Assembly (NCBI GenBank): GCA_902778625.1
Contig: CACYYM010000008.1
Location: 1-64,000 of the forward strand
Length of the DNA: 64,000 bases
Direction: 5' to 3'
Origin: an uncultured Bacteroidales bacterium
GTDB lineage: Bacteria > Bacteroidota > Bacteroidia > Bacteroidales > Bacteroidaceae
The notes under the pieces were generated by a model that worked only from the letters and a program-made list of their open reading frames with translations, had not been told where the DNA came from and searched no databases. Positions within the stretch are counted from its first letter, which is position 1; each line of letters starts with the position of its first letter. Positions 42,989 to 51,968 of the stretch are shown here, in pieces. The translations under genes and the position numbers were made by a program.

Positions 42989-45490
42989 ATGGACGCGAAG
43001 AAAAGCGTAAGACAATATAAGCCTGCGAGCAAAACTCCTGCAAGGCGCAAAAAGAAAGAGCAATCCAGTTGGGCTCGTTCGCTCAGTTGGTTCCGCTCTA
43101 ACATTAAGGACAACGAAGACGTTGACCCGAAGAAACGTGTCGAACACGGTGATAATCTGCGTTTCGTATGGGGCGCAGTTCTCGCCATTCTCTCGTTGGG
43201 AATCCTTATTGCCCTCGTCTCTCACATCTTTACGGGTGCGGAAGACCAGAAATATGTCACGAGTGAATCCTATACGGCGGCAAATTGGTTGGGGCGTTGG
43301 GGCTATGAAGTTGCTCATTGGCTAATGGATAACACCTTTGGTGTGTCAAGCATTCTCATCCCTGTTCTCATGCTTGCAACAAGCATTCGCATCATGGGAT
43401 TGGCAAAAGTAAGACTTCATCTTTGGTTTCTCAACTGCATGATAATCATGGCTTGGGTCTCTGCCTTTGCCGCTTACATAGTGCCTTTCATCCCTGGAGC
43501 CCAGAACTCTTACATCCTTTGGGAAGGCATGATTGGTCAGAACGAATTGCATTTCCTCAGAGAAAAAGTGGGAAGTTTTGGCACGCTCCTCATCTTCGTT
43601 CTTTCTGCCCTACTCTATCTCTTCTATCTCAGCGATGAAGCCATCACTTTTATCCGTCATCTTGTCGTCAGGAAGAAAGATGAAGAAGCCGAAATAATCG
43701 AAGAGGAACCTGAAGCAGAACAAGAAGCTTTCACGCCTTTGATGCCTGATAGCGAAGACGAAGGCCCGAAAGAAGAAGAGGAAGAGGAAGTTGAAAAGCC
43801 TATCCCATTCTCGGATGAAGCCACTCAAACCGCGACTACCATTAGCTTCGACGATGATCCGTTGGCTCCCCTGAAAGGCTTTGAAGAGCAAGAAGACGAG
43901 GATAACATCACTGTTGTTGTTGGTCAAGACCCGGAAAAGGCGAACCTTTCCGACGGACGAGCCCTTGAACCTTACGATCCGAAACTCGATCTGGAGAACT
44001 ACAAATACCCCACAATCGACCTCCTCACCCATTATGATAACACGACGAATGCTATCGATATGGAGGAACAACGCAACAACAAAAACCGCATCAAAACGGT
44101 GTTGAGCAACTTCCGCGTCGAAATCCTCGACAACACGAAAGCAACCATCGGTCCGACCATCACGCTCTACGAGATTACGCCTGCTCCTGGCATTCGCATC
44201 AGCACGATTCGTAACCTAGAAGATGACATTGCCCTGAGCCTAAGTGCCCTTGGCATTCGTATCATCGCTCCCATTCCAGGCAAAGGAACTATCGGCATAG
44301 AAGTACCGAACCTCAAGCCTCAAATGGTTTCGATGGAAAGCATCTTGAACAGCCGTAAGTTCCAAGAAACGGATTATGAGTTGCCGATGGCTCTTGGTAA
44401 AACCATAACAAACGAAGTCTTTATCGCAGACCTGACCAAGATGCCGCACTTGCTTGTGGCTGGTGCAACAGGTCAAGGCAAGTCTGTAGGCTTGAATGTC
44501 ATAATTACTTCATTACTTTATAAGAAGCATCCTGCCGAGCTGAAACTGGTGATGATTGACCCGAAGAAGGTCGAGTTCAGCCTTTATGCGCCAATAGTTA
44601 ACCATTTCCTTGCACAAGTTAAGGGTAACGAAGATGTGGAAGAGCCCATCATAACCGACGTCAACAAGGTGATTCAGACACTAAAGAGCCTCTGTATCGA
44701 GATGGACCAACGCTATGACCTGCTCAAGAAAGCCCATGCAAGGAACGTCAAGGAATACAACGAAAAGTTCCGCGAACGCCAGCTTAATCCGCAGAATGGA
44801 CATAGGTTTATGCCTTATATCGTTGTCGTTATTGACGAGTATGGCGACCTCATCATGACTGCAGGCAAGGAGATTGAGCTTCCTATTGCTCGTATCGCTC
44901 AGCTCGCAAGAGCGGTTGGTATCCACATGATTATCGCGACTCAACGTCCTACGGCTAACATCATTACCGGTACCATCAAGGCAAACTTCCCGGCTCGAAT
45001 GGCGTTCAAAGTCACAACAGGCGTTGACAGTAAGACAATCCTCGACCGAACCGGAGCAAATCAGCTTGTTGGCAAGGGCGATATGCTTTTGATGACAGGC
45101 TCAGAACCTGTTCGAATCCAATGTGCATTCATCGATACGAATGAGCTTGAAGACATCGTTCATCATATCGCAAAACAGCAGAGTTACACGTCTCCCTACC
45201 TCTTGCCAGAAGTTCCGCTTGAAGGAGAAGATGACAGCAGCTTGGGTGATGTAGACATGACGCATCTCGACCCGATGTTCGAGGATGCAGCACGCATGAT
45301 AGTCAGCGAGCAAAACGGCAGCACAAGCATGATTCAACGTAAGTTTGCTATCGGTTACAATCGCGCAGGACGCCTGATGGACCAGCTCGAGAAGGCTGGC
45401 ATCGTAGGTCCCGCGAAAGGCAGCAAGCCCCGCGAAGTACTTTGTGTTAGCGAAGAACAACTGATGATGATAATGGATAACCTACGTTAA
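42989..45490 (+). CDS. ftsK: DNA translocase FtsK
   Basis: An 833-residue septal DNA pump. Four membrane helices (about 55-210) are followed by an acidic linker (about 230-310), a RecA-type motor with Walker A GATGQGKSVG and Walker B YIVVVIDEYGD, and the C-terminal gamma winged helix (SMIQRKFAIGYNRAGRLMDQLE) that reads KOPS. Short for an FtsK, as usual in this phylum. First gene of a seven-gene same-strand run. Confidence 0.95.
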   Translation: MDAKKSVRQYKPASKTPARRKKKEQSSWARSLSWFRSNIKDNEDVDPKKRVEHGDNLRFVWGAVLAILSLGILIALVSHIFTGAEDQKYVTSESYTAANWLGRWGYEVAHWLMDNTFGVSSILIPVLMLATSIRIMGLAKVRLHLWFLNCMIIMAWVSAFAAYIVPFIPGAQNSYILWEGMIGQNELHFLREKVGSFGTLLIFVLSALLYLFYLSDEAITFIRHLVVRKKDEEAEIIEEEPEAEQEAFTPLMPDSEDEGPKEEEEEEVEKPIPFSDEATQTATTISFDDDPLAPLKGFEEQEDEDNITVVVGQDPEKANLSDGRALEPYDPKLDLENYKYPTIDLLTHYDNTTNAIDMEEQRNNKNRIKTVLSNFRVEILDNTKATIGPTITLYEITPAPGIRISTIRNLEDDIALSLSALGIRIIAPIPGKGTIGIEVPNLKPQMVSMESILNSRKFQETDYELPMALGKTITNEVFIADLTKMPHLLVAGATGQGKSVGLNVIITSLLYKKHPAELKLVMIDPKKVEFSLYAPIVNHFLAQVKGNEDVEEPIITDVNKVIQTLKSLCIEMDQRYDLLKKAHARNVKEYNEKFRERQLNPQNGHRFMPYIVVVIDEYGDLIMTAGKEIELPIARIAQLARAVGIHMIIATQRPTANIITGTIKANFPARMAFKVTTGVDSKTILDRTGANQLVGKGDMLLMTGSEPVRIQCAFIDTNELEDIVHHIAKQQSYTSPYLLPEVPLEGEDDSSLGDVDMTHLDPMFEDAARMIVSEQNGSTSMIQRKFAIGYNRAGRLMDQLEKAGIVGPAKGSKPREVLCVSEEQLMMIMDNLR

Positions 45491-45529
45491 ACATGAAAAG
45501 ATGAAATATATAAAAGTTAAAGTATCATT

Positions 45530-46168
45530 ATGAAACATATTGCATTTCTCCTTTTTTTTTACATTTTTACCTTTTCACCTTTTCATCTTTTGTTCGCTCA
45601 AGATGCTATGAAGGTGCTCGATATTGCAGCCGACCGCATCCGTAAGGCAGGAAATGTCAAGATTGAATACAAAGCTGGCGTCTTTCATGGCGGCACGGAA
45701 ACAGCTTCTTCTGCTGGCACAATGTGGTTACAGGAAAGTAAGATGAAACTCGATGCAGATGGCATAAAGACATGGTACAATGGCAAGACACGTTGGTGCT
45801 ACGTAACAGAAGCTAACGAGGTAAACATCGATGAGCCCAACAAAAAGGAAATGGCTGCCATGAACCCCTACACCTTCATGAACATCTACAAGAAAGGCTT
45901 CAGTATGACCGTCAAAGAAACAGCATTGCGAGGTGAAGCAGTTTACGAGGTGTATCTCAAAGCCAAATATGCCAAAATGGATGTTAAAGAAGTTTATGTT
46001 GATATTCGCAAGAGCGACTACCAACCCCTATGTGTTCGCGTTCGCGAAGATAAGGATTGGCAACGCGTAAGCGTTCTCAGCTTCAAAGGAAACATCAACC
46101 TCAGCGACGACTTCTTTACCTTCAAGGAAAGCGATTATCCGAATGTTTTAATCAATGACATGAGATGA
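45530..46168 (+). CDS. lolA: LolA-like outer-membrane lipoprotein carrier
   Basis: A 212-residue periplasmic protein with a signal peptide (1-23) ending in LLFA. The LolA/LolB half-barrel pattern is seen in the VKIEYKAGVFHGG ... GTMWLQESKMKLD ... KTWYNGKTRWCYV strands and in IDEPNKKEMAAMNPYTFM. By family it shuttles lipoproteins to the outer membrane. It follows ftsK, a common Bacteroidota order, and its last codons overlap trxB by 4 bp. Confidence 0.9.
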   Translation: MKHIAFLLFFYIFTFSPFHLLFAQDAMKVLDIAADRIRKAGNVKIEYKAGVFHGGTETASSAGTMWLQESKMKLDADGIKTWYNGKTRWCYVTEANEVNIDEPNKKEMAAMNPYTFMNIYKKGFSMTVKETALRGEAVYEVYLKAKYAKMDVKEVYVDIRKSDYQPLCVRVREDKDWQRVSVLSFKGNINLSDDFFTFKESDYPNVLINDMR

Positions 46169-47097
46169 CAAACTATACTAAACTTCTCATAATAGGCAGC
46201 GGCCCAGCTGGTTATACAGCAGGCATTTATGCAGGTCGTGCTGGTTTGAAACCAATCTTGCTCGAAGGACTTCAACCAGGTGGACAACTAACCATCACCA
46301 CAGAAGTTGAGAACTTCCCCGGTTTCCCCGATAGCGTTGATGCAAACGAACTGATGGACAACATGCGAAAGCAATCAGAACGCTTCGGCACACAAATACT
46401 TCCGAATATTGTAACAAAGGTTGACCTCTCGTCTCGTCCTTTCCACATTACTCTTGATGATGGCAATGAATGGACTGCCGACTGTCTCGTCATCGCAACA
46501 GGAGCAAGTGCAAAGTATCTTGGTCTTAGCGACGAACAGAAATACATGGGCAGAGGCGTCAGTGCCTGTGCAACCTGCGACGGCTTCTTCTACCGCAAAA
46601 AAGTGGTGGCAGTCGTTGGTGGAGGCGATACAGCTTGCGAAGAGGCATCGTACCTGGCCGGACTCGCTTCGAAGGTGTACCTCATCGTTCGCAAGCCCTT
46701 CCTTCGTGCCTCAAAGATAATGCAGGAACGCGTCTTCAACAACGAGAAGATCGAGGTCCTCTTCGAGACAAACACACTTGGCCTTTACGGCGAGAACGGC
46801 GTCGAAGGTGCACATCTTGTCTTCCGCAAAGGGGAAAGCGACGAGAGGAAGTACGACCTTCCCATCGACGGCTTCTTCCTTGCCATCGGACATCACCCGA
46901 ATAGCGAACTCTTCTCGCCTTGGCTCAAGACCAACGAAGAGGGCTACATCATGACAGAAGGCGACTCTCCCCGTACAAATGTGCCTGGAGTCTTTGCTGC
47001 AGGCGATGTGGCCGACCCGCACTATCGCCAGGCAGTCATAGCCGCCGCAAGCGGAGCGAAGGCTGCGATGGAAGCAGAAAAGTATTTAGCACAATGA
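46165..47097 (+). CDS. trxB: Thioredoxin-disulfide reductase
   Basis: A 310-residue FAD/NADPH enzyme. FAD site IIGSGPAGYTAGIYAGRAG, redox pair in ACATCDGFFY, NADPH site VVGGGDTACEEASYL, and the C-terminal FAAGDVADPHYRQAV block. It overlaps the next gene by 4 bp. Confidence 0.95.
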   Translation: MTNYTKLLIIGSGPAGYTAGIYAGRAGLKPILLEGLQPGGQLTITTEVENFPGFPDSVDANELMDNMRKQSERFGTQILPNIVTKVDLSSRPFHITLDDGNEWTADCLVIATGASAKYLGLSDEQKYMGRGVSACATCDGFFYRKKVVAVVGGGDTACEEASYLAGLASKVYLIVRKPFLRASKIMQERVFNNEKIEVLFETNTLGLYGENGVEGAHLVFRKGESDERKYDLPIDGFFLAIGHHPNSELFSPWLKTNEEGYIMTEGDSPRTNVPGVFAAGDVADPHYRQAVIAAASGAKAAMEAEKYLAQ

Positions 47098-48593
47098 ACA
47101 AGTACCAGCTGTATAGACTAATCTGCAAGAATGCCGACCAGAAAGAAGAGCGGCACCCGATGCTCGACAAGAATCGCTTCATGAAGTTCCTGATGGCTTT
47201 CATGTGGCTATATTATGCCGCCATCCTGATCTTCATGGGCGTCGTGATGGCGATGGGCATGAAGAACAGCTACAATGGAGTGGCAGCATTCCATGTCTTC
47301 GACGGCGGCTTGCTTTACATATTGATAACAGACTTCTGGGTGCGATTCATCCTTCAAGAGACGCCGGCACAGCAAGCACAGCCCTATGCCTTGCTGCCTG
47401 TCCGCAGAAGTTTCCTGATGAACGTCTATCTCACTCGTTCCGGCCTTGCCTGGGGCAATCTCTATTGGTTCTTCCTGCTTGTACCGTTCGGGCTTATAGC
47501 GATTGCCATTCCTGCCGGATGGATTGCCTTCTTTGGGTGGTTGCTCGGTTGGTGGCTGCTTTTGGTTGCCAACGGCTATGCCTATCTCTTCTGTCGAGCC
47601 CTTATCCTGAAGCATATGGCTTGGCTGCTTTTGCCTCTTGCCATTCATGGTGCCTTGCTGGCCATCATGCTCGTGCCCGACAAGAACCCACTCGACATGC
47701 CCTGCACCCTCTTCTTGTACGACTTCCTGCGATGGAAGTTGTGGCCCTTCCTCTTGGTCGGTGCGCTCATTGCTCTGTTGTATTGGGCTAACTACAAGCT
47801 GCAGATGGGAATGGTGCACGACGAGATAGGAAAGAAGGAGGAGAAGGAAATCAAGCACGCCACGCAGTTTAACTTCCTGAACCGTTACGGCAAGCTCGGC
47901 GAGTACCTGAAGCTCGAGGTCAAGCAAAGGCTTCGCAACAAGACGGTGCGCATGAGTTTCCTCGTCGGCTTGTTCATGATGGTGCTGTTCAGCGTCATCA
48001 TGTACTTCAGCGATGTGTACGACAACAATTTCATGCGCTCGTTCATTTGTCTTTACAACTATATTGTCTTGGGCATGATGACGCTCGTGATGATTATGTG
48101 CTACGAAGGGAACTACATCGACGGCTTGATGAGTCGCCGCGAGAGCATACTGCAACTGCTCACGGCCAAGTACTACTTCAATGTCGCGCTCTTGCTCATT
48201 CCGCCCATCATCCTGCTGCCCTTGATGATAATCGGCAAGATGTCCGTCTGGATGAATGTCGGCTACTTCTTCTTCACGGCAGGCGTGCTCTACCCTCTCC
48301 TCTTCCAGATGGCAGTCTACAACGACAACACGCTTCCCATGAACACAAAGATAACAAGCAAGCAGGGCAACACGGCTCAGCAGATTGTCAGCATCGTCAT
48401 CCTCTTCCTGCCGATTGGCTTGGAGAAGGCAGCTACGGCTATACTTGGTGAACCCTGGGGATATGTCTTCCTCGCGGTTCTCGGCATCATTGGTGTGGCA
48501 ACTCATCATTATTGGCTACGCAACGTTTATACGCGATTCATGGCACGCCGCTATAAAAATATGGAAGGCTTCAGAGCTTCGCGCAACTCATAG
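47094..48593 (+). CDS. DUF5687 multi-pass membrane protein, ABC transporter permease candidate
   Basis: A 499-residue integral membrane protein with roughly eleven hydrophobic segments and a cytoplasmic charged region in the middle (about 240-290, HDEIGKKEEKEIKHATQF). The pattern matches DUF5687. It is followed 24 bp later by an ABC ATPase, so the two very likely form an exporter-type transporter. The start MNKYQLYRLICKNADQK overlaps trxB by 4 bp. Substrate unknown. Confidence 0.85.
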   Translation: MNKYQLYRLICKNADQKEERHPMLDKNRFMKFLMAFMWLYYAAILIFMGVVMAMGMKNSYNGVAAFHVFDGGLLYILITDFWVRFILQETPAQQAQPYALLPVRRSFLMNVYLTRSGLAWGNLYWFFLLVPFGLIAIAIPAGWIAFFGWLLGWWLLLVANGYAYLFCRALILKHMAWLLLPLAIHGALLAIMLVPDKNPLDMPCTLFLYDFLRWKLWPFLLVGALIALLYWANYKLQMGMVHDEIGKKEEKEIKHATQFNFLNRYGKLGEYLKLEVKQRLRNKTVRMSFLVGLFMMVLFSVIMYFSDVYDNNFMRSFICLYNYIVLGMMTLVMIMCYEGNYIDGLMSRRESILQLLTAKYYFNVALLLIPPIILLPLMIIGKMSVWMNVGYFFFTAGVLYPLLFQMAVYNDNTLPMNTKITSKQGNTAQQIVSIVILFLPIGLEKAATAILGEPWGYVFLAVLGIIGVATHHYWLRNVYTRFMARRYKNMEGFRASRNS

Positions 48594-48617
48594 TTCTTAA
48601 TTCATAGTTCAGTTTAT

Positions 48618-49337
48618 ATGGATATTATTATTAAAGACCTCAAGAAGACATTCGGCGAAAAGGTTGCCGTCGACATACCAGAACTCACCATCCACAGCGG
48701 TGAACTGCTTGGACTTGTTGGTAACAATGGTGCAGGCAAAAGCACGCTCTTCCGTCTCATCCTCGACCTTATCAAGGCAGACACGGGAACAGTTCACATG
48801 AAAGACAGAAAAGTTGACATCAACGTGGCCGAAACAGAAGCTTGGAAGGATTGGACAGGTGCTTTCGTAGACGAGAGTTTCCTCATCGACTACCTGACCC
48901 CCGACGAGTACTTCCAGTTCATTGCCCGCCTCACCGATACGAGCGACGAGCAGTTGCAGGAGTTCCTTGCGCAGTACCAGCATTTCATGGCAGACGAGCT
49001 TGCAGGACAAAAGAAGCTCATCCGCACTCTCAGTGCCGGCAATAAGCAGAAGGTGGGCATCATGGCCGCCATGCTCCTTCGCCCGCAAGTGCTTATCCTC
49101 GACGAGCCCTTCAACTTCCTCGACCCCAGCAGCCAAAATGCCATCAAGCATTTGCTGAAGAAGTACAACGAGGAAACTGGCGCAACGATTCTCGTCAGCA
49201 GCCACAACTTGCAACACACCGTCGACATCAGCGAACGTATTGTTCTCCTAGAGCATGGAAAGGTTATTCATGACATCGACAACAGGGAAAAGCAGGCACA
49301 GAATATCCTCGAGAACTACTTCGAGATAAACGATTAA
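48618..49337 (+). CDS. ABC transporter ATP-binding protein
   Basis: A 239-residue nucleotide-binding subunit: Walker A GNNGAGKSTLF, an LSAGNKQKVG signature (atypical SAGNK in place of SGGQ), Walker B VLILDEPFNFLD and the switch His in ILVSSHNL. It pairs with the upstream DUF5687 membrane protein. Confidence 0.93.
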   Translation: MDIIIKDLKKTFGEKVAVDIPELTIHSGELLGLVGNNGAGKSTLFRLILDLIKADTGTVHMKDRKVDINVAETEAWKDWTGAFVDESFLIDYLTPDEYFQFIARLTDTSDEQLQEFLAQYQHFMADELAGQKKLIRTLSAGNKQKVGIMAAMLLRPQVLILDEPFNFLDPSSQNAIKHLLKKYNEETGATILVSSHNLQHTVDISERIVLLEHGKVIHDIDNREKQAQNILENYFEIND

Positions 49338-49344
49338 ACGAATT

Positions 49345-50085
49345 ATGAGAAAGATACTCCTATCCATTGTTGCAGCTTTTATGATGCTCTCCACGGCATC
49401 TGCACAGCTCGACTTGCGCATACTCAATCACCTTTCTGTAGGCGCAGAAGTCGGCACAATGGGCTGGGGAGTAGATATCAGTGTGCCCGTCACGCATTTC
49501 GTTGACGTACAAGCAGGCTTCTCCATGATGCCAAAGATTGGCATCAACACCTCGCTTGGTCTCAATCAAGCGTATCCTGAGATTGATAGAATACCTGTTA
49601 GAGGCAAGGCATTGATGAAGAACGGCAAACTTCTTGTCAACGTAATGCCTATTCCTTTCCTTTCCAGTTTTCATGTCACAGCAGGTGCATATATCGGACC
49701 GGAAGAAATCATGGGATTGTACAACAAAGAGTCCCTTCTCAATGTTGCCCAATACAATTCCCTGCATCCTGACGAAAAGCTTGGATTGGCCTTGGGAGAT
49801 TATGTCCTTGAACCTGACGCAACAGGCAATATCGACGGAAAGCTCAAGGTCAATCTCGTGAAGCCCTACGTTGGCATAGGCATCGGCCGTGGCGTCCCCA
49901 AAGGTAGGATTGGCTTTAAGTTCGACATAGGTTGCGTCTTCTGGAACAAGCCAACAGTGTACTGCAACAACAACGAAGTGTTAGATACAGATGCAGGTGG
50001 CAAAGGCCAGGATGCCATGAGAATCATCACAAAGTTTAAGTTCTACCCAGTCATGAACTTCCGCCTTTGCGGAAAGATTTTCTAA
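49345..50085 (+). CDS. Putative outer-membrane beta-barrel protein
   Basis: A 246-residue exported protein: signal peptide 1-20 ending in STASA, followed by alternating hydrophobic strands (LSVGAEVGTMGWGVDISVP; YVGIGIGRGVPKGRIGFKFDIGC) and a C-terminal strand ending in Phe (NFRLCGKIF), as expected for a small outer-membrane barrel. I do not recognise the family. It starts 7 bp after the ABC ATPase. Confidence 0.75.
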   Translation: MRKILLSIVAAFMMLSTASAQLDLRILNHLSVGAEVGTMGWGVDISVPVTHFVDVQAGFSMMPKIGINTSLGLNQAYPEIDRIPVRGKALMKNGKLLVNVMPIPFLSSFHVTAGAYIGPEEIMGLYNKESLLNVAQYNSLHPDEKLGLALGDYVLEPDATGNIDGKLKVNLVKPYVGIGIGRGVPKGRIGFKFDIGCVFWNKPTVYCNNNEVLDTDAGGKGQDAMRIITKFKFYPVMNFRLCGKIF

Positions 50086-50117
50086 TAAACTGTAAACAGT
50101 TAACCATCAAATAGCAA

Positions 50118-51275
50118 ATGAAGTCGGTACCTCGCGGCATTCCTTGTTTGACACTTACAATAGCGCTTTTCGGCTATCTGTCCTCGGTGATGGGCTTTAC
50201 CAACATGCTCAATACGATTATGCGGACGGCTCATGATTTGTTGCTCAACACGGTATTCTATCTCATGGCAATGTGTGTGCTGACTGGAGCTTTGAGTCGC
50301 ATTTTCAGCGTCTTTGGTGTTGTTGACTTGTTACAAAGGATGCTCAAACCCGTGCTTCGCCCACTATTTAACCTGCCTGGCGTCTCTTCAGCCGGAGCCT
50401 TAATGACTTTTCTGAGCGACAAACCAGCCATCATTTCTGTCGCAAAGAATCCCCTTTTTGCCCGTTACTTCAAGCGCTACCAGCACATCAGCCTTGTGAA
50501 CTTTGCAGGAAGCTATGCTATGGGCTTGCTCGTCATCGTATTCATGATGGGACAGGGCTTCTATACTGAGCCCTTTTACGGACTTATTGGAGCCATCATC
50601 GGAAGCATCATTGCCACAAGACTAATGCAACGGCTCGTGCTCAAGGAACATCCCGAATACCGTGAAGAGGATGTCCTCCCTGCACAATTGGAGGAAGAGG
50701 AATCTCGCACACCTTACGAGACTGTGCCCGACGACCCTCGCCAGACACTATTCGTGCGTATGCTTGATGCGCTTCTCGATGGCGGCAAGAGTGGTGTAGA
50801 GGTTGGCCTCGCCATCATTCCTGGCGTACTCATCATCTCGACGCTTGTCATGGTCTTCACTTTCAGCACAGATCCTGCAACGGGAACCTATACCGGAGCC
50901 GCTTATCAGGGAACAGGACTTCTGCCCTATTTGGCTGGTAAAGCTGACTTTATTTTCCAATGGCTCTTTGGCTTCAACGCGAGCGAACTCGTCGCTTTCC
51001 CCATCACAGCACTCGGAACGGTAGGCGCTGCACTTGGTCTCATTCCTGAGATGATGAGCAAAGGCATTATCGACAGCAACGCCATTGCCGTCTTCACTGC
51101 AATGGGTATGTGTTGGAGCGGCTTCCTCAGCGCCGATGCCGCCACGCTCGACTCGCTCGGCTATCGGCATTTCATCTCCCGCAGCTTTACCTGCACCTTC
51201 ATTGGAGGCATTGCAGCAGGCATCATCACACACTGGCTCTTCGTTCTCGTCACCTATATCATTACATTTTTGTAA
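50118..51275 (+). CDS. Gate-domain (nucleoside recognition/SpmAB-YjiH-like) membrane protein
   Basis: A 385-residue protein with about nine membrane segments. Two Gate-like halves are seen: LMTFLSDKPAIISVAKNPLF in the first, and GKSGVEVGLAIIPGVLIIS with ELVAFPITALGTVGAALGLIP in the second. The family is related to nucleoside transporters and spore maturation proteins, but no substrate is established. Last gene of the ftsK run. Confidence 0.82.
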   Translation: MKSVPRGIPCLTLTIALFGYLSSVMGFTNMLNTIMRTAHDLLLNTVFYLMAMCVLTGALSRIFSVFGVVDLLQRMLKPVLRPLFNLPGVSSAGALMTFLSDKPAIISVAKNPLFARYFKRYQHISLVNFAGSYAMGLLVIVFMMGQGFYTEPFYGLIGAIIGSIIATRLMQRLVLKEHPEYREEDVLPAQLEEEESRTPYETVPDDPRQTLFVRMLDALLDGGKSGVEVGLAIIPGVLIISTLVMVFTFSTDPATGTYTGAAYQGTGLLPYLAGKADFIFQWLFGFNASELVAFPITALGTVGAALGLIPEMMSKGIIDSNAIAVFTAMGMCWSGFLSADAATLDSLGYRHFISRSFTCTFIGGIAAGIITHWLFVLVTYIITFL

Positions 51276-51379
51276 AGATAATCGAAAAGAGCCAATTAGC
51301 AAATTGTCATGCAATCTGCCGATTCTCTTTCTTTTCGCTGTTTTTGCACACTGTCAAAGAAGACGAAAAAAGTGCCTCA

Positions 51380-51511
51380 AAACGTCAAAATTGTTGGCGT
51401 AACATGCGACGATTCCAAACGTCGCACGCGGAAATTGCAATCGCAGCACGCTGTGTTTTATTTTTCGCCAGCGGAAATCAGGCAACTCAGCACGTCAAAA
51501 AGTGTGCAAAA
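51380..51511 (+). repeat. Array I: strongly degenerate 22-bp phased repeats
   Basis: Cores on an exact 22-bp grid: AAACG 51380, ACATG 51402, GCACG 51424, GCACG 51446, CCAGC 51468, GCACG 51490. Units differ greatly between cores, so this was recognisable only from the period. Confidence 0.72.
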
Positions 51512-51903
51512 AAGTACGAAATCGACCACTTTTGCTAAGTGGAGTTTACAATCCGGAATTTTTCATCATGAAATACGAATTGTAACTAGTTAATTATCAG
51601 TGTGGTTTCGTTTTCAGCGCTTTTTACCTAAAGAACGAGCAAAACCATACACGAGCCCATTTTCGTCGATTCTAGGGCGTTTACTAAAAACACAAGTGTA
51701 AGCATTTCTCCTCATTTAATTACATTTTGTTTAATGTTTATCGACAAGTTTACTATGTAAGAATTCTGTCTTTTTATCCATTAAGAAAAGATTTCAACAT
51801 ACGACTTCAATCAAATTTCATGGCTGCTTGAACTATAATTATGCTCAGGCACAGGCGGAAGACCTTGTCTATCTGCATCTTCGGTTGGAAAAAATCAAAT
51901 AAA

Positions 51904-51935
51904 TTTGGTTTTTCGCTTACTTATTCGTAACTTTG
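51904..51935 (+). promoter_or_regulatory. Complete Bacteroidota promoter (valS)
   Basis: TTTG (51904-51907) and TAACTTTG (51928-51935) are 20 bp apart; the ATG follows 33 bp later. Confidence 0.7.
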
Positions 51936-51968
51936 CAGCCGTTTATATATAATAAGGTATTAAACAAA

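Larger units (their letters stand above)
51276..51968. other. 693-bp intergenic region before valS
   Basis: The first third holds the degenerate array I; the last 65 bp hold the valS promoter. In 51512-51900 I see no gene or clear structure. Short open frames at 51309-51593 share no features of real proteins. Confidence 0.7.

Noticed and set aside
47208..48509. 433-codon open frame on the minus strand opposite the DUF5687 gene
   Set aside because: It is antisense to a clear membrane protein gene, and its product is a low-complexity His/Glu/Gln-rich chain with no domain.
51309..51593. Small plus-strand frames in the gap before valS
   Set aside because: They cross the degenerate 22-bp array and have no coding character.
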